Shown one piece after another: positions 1 to 5,322 of a DNA stretch of 10,046 bases. The notes below the pieces were generated by a model that saw nothing but the letters and a program-made list of their open reading frames with translations, was not told the DNA's origin and did not search any database. How positions within the stretch are numbered: the stretch's first letter is position 1; every line of letters starts with the position of its first letter. The DNA comes from JABDII01 sp041576235. Its GTDB lineage: Bacteria; Gemmatimonadota; Gemmatimonadetes; Gemmatimonadales; GWC2-71-9. The translations under genes and the position numbers were made by a program. The stretch covers positions 1 to 10,046 of the forward strand of contig JBFGLJ010000105.1 of assembly GCA_041576235.1 (NCBI GenBank). Direction: 5' to 3'.

Positions 1-846
1 CAGACCGGCGCCGTGGCCGCGGCACTGCCCAACCCGCTCCGGGTGCTGGTGACCGAGAACGGCTCGCCGGCCTCGGGGCGCGCGGTCACCTGGTCGGCGG
101 CGTCGGGCGGATCGGTCAGCGCCACCACGACCACCGATGCCTCGGGCGTGGCCACGACCCAATGGACCCTGGGCCAGACGGCGGGGAACCAGACCGCGAG
201 CGCCGCGCTCTCAGGTGCCAGCGGATCGCCGGTCAGCTTCTCGGCTACGGCCACAGCCGGCCCAGCTGCCTCGATCGGCAAGGTGAGCGGGGACAACCAG
301 AGCGGGGCGGTAAACAGCATGCTCGCCAGTCCGCTGGTGGCAGCGGCCGCCGACCAGTTCGGCAATCCGGTGGCCGCGGTCGGAATCGATTGGAACGTGG
401 TGAGCGGAACGGCCACGGTGAACCCGGCCTCATCCACCACGGCCGGGACGGGCCAAGCCCAGACGGTGGTGACCCTGGGCGGGACCGCCGGCACGATCAC
501 CATCCAGGCGGTGAGCACCGGGCTCGGCGGCTCGCCCCTCTCCTACACAGCCACGGCGACCACGGTTCCCACGATGGTCACGGTGCAAGTGGTGAACAAT
601 CAGTTCCAGCCCTCGTCGGTCACCATCGCCGCCGGTGGAACGGTGACTTGGAGCTGGCCGTCATCAGCCACCAATCCGCACAATGTCTCCCCGGACGCCG
701 CCGAGCCGGTTCGAAGCGGCAACGCGGTGCCCGGCCCCAACACGTACCAGTTCACGTTCAATACCCCCGGCGTGTACCAATACTTCTGTGAGGTGCACGG
801 CGGGCCGGGCTTGGTGGGAATGTCGGGGACGGTGACGGTGCAGTGA
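1..846 (+). CDS. Ig-like repeat protein with C-terminal cupredoxin domain (5' end missing)
   Basis: The reading frame is open from the first base, so the start and probably a signal peptide lie upstream; 281 residues are visible. Residues about 1-86 and 87-190 are two similar Ig-like (bacterial Big_1/invasin-type) repeats. Both carry the pattern G-A-V-x(5)-P-L, then a GxPv turn, V/I-x-W, and T-x(4)-G-x-A/V-x-T ending in a T-L-G strand. Residues about 192-281 are a plastocyanin-like domain. It begins V-V-N-N-Q-F-Q-P and keeps all four type-1 copper ligands: His227 (bases 679-681), Cys263 (787-789), His266 (796-798) and Met274 (820-822). The protein is likely exported and cell-surface or periplasmic, with an electron-transfer or copper-binding tip on an adhesin-like stalk; that role is inferred. 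It is convergent with the pilin operon. Domain calls are confident; function is not. Confidence 0.85.
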   Translation, partial: QTGAVAAALPNPLRVLVTENGSPASGRAVTWSAASGGSVSATTTTDASGVATTQWTLGQTAGNQTASAALSGASGSPVSFSATATAGPAASIGKVSGDNQSGAVNSMLASPLVAAAADQFGNPVAAVGIDWNVVSGTATVNPASSTTAGTGQAQTVVTLGGTAGTITIQAVSTGLGGSPLSYTATATTVPTMVTVQVVNNQFQPSSVTIAAGGTVTWSWPSSATNPHNVSPDAAEPVRSGNAVPGPNTYQFTFNTPGVYQYFCEVHGGPGLVGMSGTVTVQ

Positions 847-850
847 TGCT

Positions 851-938
851 AGTCGTGAGTCGTGAGTCTTGAGACCCTAGACCTCGAGGGTCGGTGGGTG
901 GGGCAGCTGCAGCCACTCATGACTCACGACTCATGACT
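851..938. terminator. Large imperfect hairpin between convergent genes, possible bidirectional terminator
   Basis: Bases 851-873 and 916-938 are reverse complements at 21 of 23 positions, separated by 42 bases. The loop contains a second small inverted repeat (ACCCT/AGGGT, 874-891) and the palindrome GCAGCTGC. The element lies between the ends of two convergent genes, where a two-way transcription barrier is expected. There is no T-tract on either side, so a classic intrinsic terminator is not shown. The arms are made of 7-bp repeat units. Confidence 0.45.
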
Positions 939-949
939 CATGACTCCCA
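851..949. repeat. Heptamer repeat locus A
   Basis: On the left, AGTCGTG, AGTCGTG and AGTCTTG run in a row from 851 to 871. On the right, ACTCATG, ACTCACG, ACTCATG, ACTCATG and ACTCCCA run from 915 to 949. The right units are the reverse complement of the left type with one or two changes. The last right-hand units run to within one base of the stop codon of the minus-strand pilin gene. Two other gaps in this window carry related 7-bp arrays. Confidence 0.75.
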
Positions 950-2809
950 TCACTGATTCGCCGCGAACCAGGCCGCCACGTTGAAGCCGGTGGGGTCGAT
1001 CTCGTAGAAGCGGTTCTTGTAGTACCGTCCCGTGGTGGGGAAGTAGGGCGGCGGGGCGATGCCCATACAGCGGTCGTAGGACCACTGCGGGTTCCAGCCG
1101 GTGCCGCTTCCCGCCATCCGCGAGCCGTTGATGCCCTGGATGGCCGAACCCACCATGTTGAAGCACCCCCGTCCGATCGGGAGTCCCACGCAGACCTCCG
1201 AGTTGGTGGACCCGCCGAAGACGTCTTCGGTCTGGATCGAGTTCAGGGTCAGCACCGCGGCGTGGAGACTCTCGTCGGCGGTGTCGTCATGGCCGGTGAC
1301 ATAGACCCCGTTCACCCGGAACGGCGCGCTCACGCTGTTGTCCTCGAGCATGAAGAACTGCGCGCTGGTCACGCCGAAGATGTCGGCTTCGCAGTCGGGG
1401 TCGCTGCCGGGTGCGATGACGTAGGTTACGTCGTCGGCCAGCATCACGTTGCCGCTGGCCGCCACGGTGGCCCGGCCCCGGATCACGCCGCTGATCCCGA
1501 CACTCCCGTCCACATAGATCACGCCCTTGAAGTTCGGGTTGTAGTTCCGGTTGATGGGCCACAGGTAGTCGGCCATGGCGCCGACCACCGCGCCGCCGGG
1601 CAGGACGCCGGCCGCGAGGGCCGCCGGCGGGGCGCCGCCCCAGCCTGGCCAGGGCAACCAGTTGCCGTAGGTGTCGTTGGGCCGGAAGAGCGAATCCGGG
1701 TAGAGCCTGGGGTCGCCGCCGAGGTAACAGCGCCTGGTGGCGCTCGCGAGCGCGTTCCGCACCGCGGTCTCCTTCTGGGCCTGGGTCCCGCCGTGCTTGG
1801 CCCAGACGGAGTCGGCGGTCCACCAATCGTTGTCACCCCCGTCCACGATGCTCCAGGTCCCACCGCAGTTGGCCGAGACCATGTTGGGGTCGTCACTGGC
1901 ATTGACCCCGCCCGGCACACTGGGCCAGCGGCGCGCCGTCACGTAGGCCCTCGCTTGTGGTGATCCGCTGGTAGCCTGAAAGACCCGGAAGAAGCCTTCG
2001 TCGTCGCCGTCGAAGAGGCCGTCGCCGTCGAGGTCCACCGGGATGAATTCGATGCGGGTGTTGGGGTCGTACACGCCGGTGCCCAGGGCCCCACCCGTGA
2101 GCGAGGTCTGGCCCATCACCGCGTAGGTGTCGAGCATGGCCAGCGAGGCCGGGGTGGGCATGGGAATGACGGGGGCGTTTTCGCTGTAGCCCTGCATGAA
2201 GTCGCCGTCCGCGGCCACGGAGATGGTGCTGGCGGTGGTCACCGGCCCATGGAAGGTCGGCCGGCCGCCGGCATCGTCCACATAGAGCACGCCGTTGGTG
2301 TGCAGGGGCCCGAAGACCTGGATGCCCCGGGCGAAGCGGATGCTGGGCGTGGTCTGGTCATCGAACCGGGCGTACTTGGCAAAGGATTCCTGATAGAGCT
2401 CCGACCGCCGGATCGCCGTGGCCCCACGGGGGCTGGTCACGACCGAGATGACGCTGGCGAAGACCCCGTATTGGCCCGTGATATTCCCGCTCAACCCGGC
2501 GTAGAGGGAGCGGGTGAATCCGGGAACGGGACTGCCGCTGGCATCGAGAACCGGGGCGCTGTTCTCGAGGGTCACGAAGCCGGTCGTCGGGACCATGCCG
2601 GGGGTGCCGTTCAGGGTATCGCGGCCCTGTTCCAGGCCTGCTTCGGCCAGGGACTGCATGGTCGACTCGCTGGCGTGAAACCGCGAAACCAGGCTCCCGT
2701 TTCGGGTCACCAGGATCATGCCGATGGCCATGCTGGTGACCACCATGGCCAAGAGCAGGCTCATGATGAGCGCGATGCCGCGTTCGTCTCTCTGTCGTCT
2801 CAGTCTCAT
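950..2809 (-). CDS. Large minor pseudopilin, PilX/ComZ-like, with DUF4900-like and beta-solenoid regions
   Basis: This 619-residue protein is the last gene of the minor-pilin operon. Its N-terminus has a short basic leader (MRLRRQRDER) and Gly11. A single hydrophobic helix follows (about 12-35), then a Glu/Ala-rich amphipathic stretch ending A-E-A-G-L-E, the PilX_N pattern. The mature position 5 is Met rather than Glu, as in tip subunits such as GspK. Residues 168-174 read GPLHTNG, followed by F-H-G-P-V-T-T, which resembles DUF4900 proteins. Residues 259-271 form a calcium-type loop (D-x-D-G-D-G-x-x-D). From residue 429 a run of short V/I-G-x-V strands looks like a beta-solenoid. Ordinary PilX is about 150-200 residues, so most of the length is a large insert, as described for Thermus ComZ. 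ATG at 2809 was chosen because GGAG lies 9 bases upstream (2819-2822) and the leader is right; an in-frame extension to 3016 would read through pilW. The likely role is at the filament tip, in DNA uptake or adhesion (inferred). Confidence 0.8.
   Translation of the reverse strand: MRLRRQRDERGIALIMSLLLAMVVTSMAIGMILVTRNGSLVSRFHASESTMQSLAEAGLEQGRDTLNGTPGMVPTTGFVTLENSAPVLDASGSPVPGFTRSLYAGLSGNITGQYGVFASVISVVTSPRGATAIRRSELYQESFAKYARFDDQTTPSIRFARGIQVFGPLHTNGVLYVDDAGGRPTFHGPVTTASTISVAADGDFMQGYSENAPVIPMPTPASLAMLDTYAVMGQTSLTGGALGTGVYDPNTRIEFIPVDLDGDGLFDGDDEGFFRVFQATSGSPQARAYVTARRWPSVPGGVNASDDPNMVSANCGGTWSIVDGGDNDWWTADSVWAKHGGTQAQKETAVRNALASATRRCYLGGDPRLYPDSLFRPNDTYGNWLPWPGWGGAPPAALAAGVLPGGAVVGAMADYLWPINRNYNPNFKGVIYVDGSVGISGVIRGRATVAASGNVMLADDVTYVIAPGSDPDCEADIFGVTSAQFFMLEDNSVSAPFRVNGVYVTGHDDTADESLHAAVLTLNSIQTEDVFGGSTNSEVCVGLPIGRGCFNMVGSAIQGINGSRMAGSGTGWNPQWSYDRCMGIAPPPYFPTTGRYYKNRFYEIDPTGFNVAAWFAANQ
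1997..2035 (-). other. Calcium-binding-type Asp loop inside the large minor pilin
   Basis: The codons give D259-L-D-G-D-G-L-F-D-G-D-D-E271, which fits the D-x-D-x-D-G-x-x-D-x-x-D loop of dockerin, EF-hand and thrombospondin type 3 calcium sites. Calcium binding is inferred from the pattern only. Confidence 0.5.
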
Positions 2810-2853
2810 TGGTCTATGCTCCACACCCGCTGTTTCTCTGATTCTCACGCTCG

Positions 2854-4008
2854 CTACGGGATGAAGACGCCCGTGCTGGTGATCAGCATCGATTCCTTGG
2901 GCGTACAATCCTGGGCCCCCACGGCGAAGTCGTACGTCGATCCGGCCACCAGGCCGGCGCCGCTGGTGATGTCGTACGGGTTCTGACCCGAGGGGATGAT
3001 GGTGAACACCTCCCAATCGGTGGCGGTGCTCAGCTTGTAGTACACGTTGTACTGGCTGACGTCGGTCTCGCCGCTGGTCTCATCCACCGACGGCGACCAC
3101 ACCAGCCGCACCGACGGCGGGTCGGTCGGCAGATTTGGCGTCGCGGCGAGGCCCGAGGTCAGGATGGGCCGGCCGCCGCAGGTGCTGATCTGCACCAAGC
3201 CATTGTTGGGCAGCCCGATGCTGGTAGAGATGGGCCGGCTGGCCGAATCGGCGTTGGTGAGGCCGTTGGTGCCGAGGAAGTTGACCCGGACCAGGCGCAC
3301 GCTGTCGGCCAGGGCGGAGGCCGCCGTATCGGCGGTGCCGCCGTGGGTCGCAGCCGCGTGCCGGATGGGGATCCGCGCCCCGGTCACCTGCGCCACCACC
3401 CGGCCGCCGGTCGCGGTCAGGCTGTCGTACCAGTACTCGAAGAACGGCCGGCTGGGATAGGCTTGGAGGTTCCTGGCGATGAGCTCGGGTGGCTGGTTGT
3501 TCAGCCGTTGCATCAGGATGTAATCGTTGGGGTTGGGCGTTGACGCGTCCGGCTCGAAGTAGAACGAGATGGTCTCCGCCCGGCTCGGCGTGCTGCTCGG
3601 GCCCCAGTAGTAGTTGGTGTCCGGGTAGGTGATGGCGGTGCCGAAGATCGTGAAGCTCGAATCGGTAGTGACTGCCTCCCCGGCCGCGCGCGGCAGGTCG
3701 GGGTTCACGTATACGGCGTCCCCATCGGCCGAATCGGAGGCGAAGTTGGCGTTGAAGACAATGACGTTGGCGTCTCCGTAGACCAGCATGGGCTGCCGCG
3801 GCGTGGTGCCCGAGCCCATGGTCCGGACCGAGCGCTCGAGCGTGCCTAGGGCGTACCGCATGTTCTGGACGGTCTCCATCTTGGTGCTGCCGATCCGGAA
3901 ATGCTTGCTCTGCGATCGAAACGCCGTCGTGGCCGTGGCCACGACGATACTGAGCACCACTAACGCGATCAGGAGCTCGATCATGGTGAAGCCGCGCCTC
4001 CGGCTCAT
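2854..4008 (-). CDS. pilW: PilW-like minor pilin with C-terminal fibronectin type III domain
   Basis: The 384-residue protein starts MSRRRG with the prepilin cleavage site after Gly6. The mature end is F-T-M-I-E, so Glu is at +5, followed by a hydrophobic helix (about 12-30). Residues 40-285 form the PilW-like body, including a long helix (Q48-N-M-R-Y-A-L-G-T-L-E-R) and a late S-V-R-L-V-R-V-N-F strand. From about residue 295, P-S-V-R-L-V-W-S-P-S-V-D, then Y-N-V-Y-Y-K, and G-S-T-Y-D-F-A-V-G-A-Q-D match the three core strands of a fibronectin III domain. The only cysteines, C277 and C368, flank or lie in that domain and could pair. The start ATG overlaps the upstream gene's TGA in the form ATGA, with no clear Shine-Dalgarno, so translation is probably coupled. 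The protein would be processed by prepilin peptidase and built into the pilus tip complex. Confidence 0.85.
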   Translation of the reverse strand: MSRRRGFTMIELLIALVVLSIVVATATTAFRSQSKHFRIGSTKMETVQNMRYALGTLERSVRTMGSGTTPRQPMLVYGDANVIVFNANFASDSADGDAVYVNPDLPRAAGEAVTTDSSFTIFGTAITYPDTNYYWGPSSTPSRAETISFYFEPDASTPNPNDYILMQRLNNQPPELIARNLQAYPSRPFFEYWYDSLTATGGRVVAQVTGARIPIRHAAATHGGTADTAASALADSVRLVRVNFLGTNGLTNADSASRPISTSIGLPNNGLVQISTCGGRPILTSGLAATPNLPTDPPSVRLVWSPSVDETSGETDVSQYNVYYKLSTATDWEVFTIIPSGQNPYDITSGAGLVAGSTYDFAVGAQDCTPKESMLITSTGVFIP

Positions 4009-4400
4009 CGGGGCGCGACCACGGCGAGAACCCTCACCGTATCCTGGACAGCGGTGCCGGGCCTGGTCATGGTGGGCTCGGTGACCTTGACGGAGATCAC
4101 GGTGTAGTCCCGCGCCGGACTGGCGCCGGTGACGCGGTTGAGCACGGTGATGCGGGTCATGGCCGGATAGTCAGGAAACCCGGTGGTCGTGCCGGCCCAC
4201 GAGGCGGGGAGCGGGTAGGTGGGATCGGCCTTGACGGTCTGGAGCCGCTCGGTGGCGACGGCCGCGGCAACCGTCCGCGTGGTGGACGTGCCGACCGCGT
4301 GGAGGAACTCGCCGGCGAAGCGGCCGAGGCTCAGGACCACGACCCCCATGATAATGAGACCGATGACGACCTCGAGCAGGGTGAAGCCGTCGCGGTGCAC
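4005..4400 (-). CDS. pilV: PilV/GspI-like minor pseudopilin
   Basis: A 131-residue prepilin. The leader is only five residues (M-H-R-D-G), followed by F-T-L-L-E with Glu at +5 and a hydrophobic helix to about residue 27. A globular part of about 100 residues follows, including V-A-T-E-R-L-Q-T-V-K, the helix that precedes the beta-sheet in PilV/GspI proteins, and a closing T-V-R-V-L-A-V-V strand. GTG at 4400 was chosen because it places the prepilin leader correctly. It shares one base with the TAG stop of the upstream gene (TAGTG), and GGGAG lies 11 bases upstream (4412-4416). An in-frame ATG at 4475 would add 25 residues that run inside the upstream gene and spoil the leader. The family call between PilV and GspI is not settled by sequence alone; the operon context favours type IV pilus or competence use. 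Confidence 0.8.
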   Translation of the reverse strand: MHRDGFTLLEVVIGLIIMGVVVLSLGRFAGEFLHAVGTSTTRTVAAAVATERLQTVKADPTYPLPASWAGTTTGFPDYPAMTRITVLNRVTGASPARDYTVISVKVTEPTMTRPGTAVQDTVRVLAVVAPR

Positions 4401-4969
4401 TAGTTGCCGCGCTCCCACATGCTGCCGGTGTAGCGGTACCAGTTGACCTTGCCCGTGGCCCGGACGATCTCGCACACCCGGGCATCGATGTCGTCACCGG
4501 CCGCGGTGCTCTTTCGGGTAATCAAGTAGAAGCCGCCGTACTCGCTGGCCGAGCCGTCGCGGCGGAAGATGACCGCCGGAAGTCCGCCCTGCGAACGGGT
4601 GAACGTGATCGTCCCGGCGCCGATGGCGTGGGCGCCGGCCATGCCGCGCCCGAAGGTCACACCGTCCTCGAGCGGCATCGCGGTGACGCGCTCGCCGGCG
4701 TCGATGGCGGCGTTGTTGTTGGCGTCTTCGTGGATCCGGACCACCCGGGTCGTCGAATCGAACGCGACCACCACGTCGTGCTGGAGGCTCACCGACATCC
4801 GCTGGGCATGGGCCAGCTGGCTCGACACCGCCCGTACGGCCGCGTTCACCTTGTAGGCCTCGCCCCGAATGGCCGGGATCGCGATCGCGCTGGCGACGCT
4901 GATGATCACCACCACTAAGATGAGTTCGGAGAGGCTGTAGCCCCTTCGGTTCTGCAGCGCTCGCGTCAT
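4400..4969 (-). CDS. GspH/FimT-like minor pseudopilin, first gene of the operon
   Basis: A 189-residue prepilin with a ten-residue leader ending R-R-G10, then Y-S-L-S-E with Glu at mature +5, and a hydrophobic helix to about residue 33. Tyr at mature +1 in place of the usual Phe is tolerated in this family. The helix continues as V-N-A-A-V-R-A-V-S-S-Q-L-A-H-A-Q-R-M-S-V, the typical GspH/FimT segment. Next comes a beta-rich domain with F-D-S-T-T-R-V-V-R-I-H and a closing A-T-G-K-V-N-W-Y-R-Y strand. Residues 82-93 are a calcium-type loop. ATG at 4969 has GGAG 7 bases upstream (4977-4980); an ATG at 5005 would add 12 residues before the leader and is less likely. The sigma-54-like promoter at 5052-5067 and the leader hairpin lie just upstream. 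The protein is a minor pilin that helps initiate filament assembly in the inner membrane. Confidence 0.85.
   Translation of the reverse strand: MTRALQNRRGYSLSELILVVVIISVASAIAIPAIRGEAYKVNAAVRAVSSQLAHAQRMSVSLQHDVVVAFDSTTRVVRIHEDANNNAAIDAGERVTAMPLEDGVTFGRGMAGAHAIGAGTITFTRSQGGLPAVIFRRDGSASEYGGFYLITRKSTAAGDDIDARVCEIVRATGKVNWYRYTGSMWERGN
4691..4726 (-). other. EF-hand-like loop in the GspH/FimT-like pilin
   Basis: Residues D82-A-N-N-N-A-A-I-D-A-G-E93 place acidic or amide side chains at loop positions 1, 3, 5, 9 and 12, the EF-hand ligand spacing. Calcium binding is inferred. Confidence 0.45.
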
Positions 4970-4993
4970 GAACCGTCTCCAACCAGGGTGAAT

Positions 4994-5012
4994 GGCTCCC
5001 CCCAAGGGAGCC
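4994..5012 (-). promoter_or_regulatory. Hairpin in the 5' leader of the pilin operon
   Basis: A perfect 7-bp inverted repeat, GGCTCCC/GGGAGCC, encloses a 5-base loop. It would lie in the transcript from the sigma-54-like promoter, 25 bases before the first pilin ATG and 13 bases before its GGAG. It could affect mRNA stability or ribosome access. There is no U-tract, so it is not a terminator. Confidence 0.4.
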
Positions 5013-5051
5013 GACCACGGCTCCTATGCGTAATAAGTCAGGACAGTTGAG

Positions 5052-5067
5052 AGCAAGCTTCAAGCCA
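5052..5067 (-). promoter_or_regulatory. Sigma-54 (RpoN) type -24/-12 promoter for the minor-pilin operon
   Basis: Read on the minus strand the sequence is TGGCTTGAAGCTTGCT. Against the sigma-54 consensus TGGCAYG-N4-TTGCW it matches everywhere except one base (T for A at position 5). The invariant GG and GC are exactly 10 bases apart. The predicted start is near base 5041, giving a leader of about 72 bases before the first pilin ATG at 4969. Pilin genes are often controlled by sigma-54 with the PilR activator. No sigma-54 or activator gene is in the window. Confidence 0.6.
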
Positions 5068-5089
5068 GGCATGGAACTGCCATTAAGCC

Positions 5090-5118
5090 TTCACAGGGGA
5101 AGGGATTATGGGTATGGT
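5090..5118 (+). promoter_or_regulatory. Possible sigma-70-type promoter for glyS
   Basis: TTCACA and TATGGT are separated by 17 bases, matching 5 of 6 and 4 of 6 consensus positions, in the most AT-rich part of this gap. A transcript from here would have a leader of about 200 bases before glyS. This is weak evidence in a lineage whose promoter consensus may differ. Confidence 0.3.
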
Positions 5119-5237
5119 GTCAAGGAATTACCGGGTGATTATGCCGTCGATATTTGGCCACTATGTCTGATTGTTGCCACACTGAGGAAAGGACCCGGGA
5201 GACCCGACCGGGGCGACACGGCCGAAGCTCTCCCCTT

Positions 5238-5282
5238 TCAAGGAGTTAGCTTGCCTCCGCCCGGCCCGCCCGGCTAACTTGA
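5238..5282 (+). promoter_or_regulatory. Inverted repeat in the glyS leader that overlaps a ribosome site
   Basis: AGTTAGC (5244-5250) pairs with GCTAACT (5273-5279) around a 22-base loop. An alternative pairing extends the stem with TCAAG (5238-5242) against CTTGA (5278-5282), leaving a three-base bulge. Either form ties up AAGGAG (5240-5245) at least in part. No T-tract follows, so if regulatory it would act on translation or as an antiterminator-type fold. Confidence 0.4.
5251..5277 (+). CDS. Candidate eight-codon Pro/Gly leader peptide upstream of glyS
   Basis: A perfect AAGGAG (5240-5245) sits 5 bases before TTG, which opens the frame M-P-P-P-G-P-P-G followed by TAA. The stop codon lies in the right arm of the inverted repeat, the ribosome site touches the left arm, and the start codon is in the loop, so a ribosome translating it would open the stem. 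Two of the seven sense codons after the start are glycine, and glycyl-tRNA synthetase starts 45 bases later. Pro-Pro-Pro and Pro-Pro-Gly are known ribosome-slowing motifs relieved by EF-P. The frame is very short and GC-rich with a TTG start, so it may be chance. Confidence 0.3.
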   Translation: MPPPGPPG

Positions 5283-5322
5283 GCCGCCGATCCGCCTCTG
5301 TCCCTCGACCAAGGGCCCCCAA

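Larger units (their letters stand above)
4970..5322. other. Divergent regulatory region between the pilin operon and glyS
   Basis: This 353-base gap separates two outward-facing genes. From left to right it holds the pilin leader hairpin, the sigma-54-like promoter, a possible sigma-70 promoter and a glyS-side inverted repeat with a short Pro/Gly open frame. Bases about 5035-5190 are clearly more AT-rich than the rest of the window, as expected for a control region. GTGTC at 5117-5121 and ATGTC at 5163-5167 are loosely like PilR-type half sites. An 83-codon frame (5026-5277) crosses the gap but has no ribosome site and no recognisable protein character. Confidence 0.6.

Noticed and set aside
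912..947. TGACTCA-type motifs resembling eukaryotic AP-1/Gcn4 sites
   Set aside because: They arise from the 7-bp repeat, and the genes in the window are clearly bacterial.
1262..1963. A 233-codon plus-strand frame inside the large pilin gene
   Set aside because: It is antisense to the coding strand, with an Ala/Gly/Val/Arg-biased translation and no ribosome site.
2810..3016. A 69-residue N-terminal extension of the large minor pilin
   Set aside because: It would overlap the end of pilW in another frame and push the prepilin leader away from the N-terminus; ATG at 2809 has its own GGAG.
5073..5087. A second sigma-54-like motif on the minus strand (TGGCAGTTCCATGCC)
   Set aside because: GG and GC are 9 bases apart instead of 10, which is normally not functional.
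5175..5240. Resemblance of the glyS upstream region (GAGGAAAGGACCCGGG) to RNase P RNA or a cobalamin riboswitch
   Set aside because: Only short stretches match; the rest of the conserved core is absent. No T-box specifier or T-box sequence was seen either.
5026..5277. An 83-codon open frame in the pilin/glyS gap
   Set aside because: It has no ribosome site and no recognisable protein features, and it crosses the control region. Only its last eight codons, which have their own AAGGAG, are considered.
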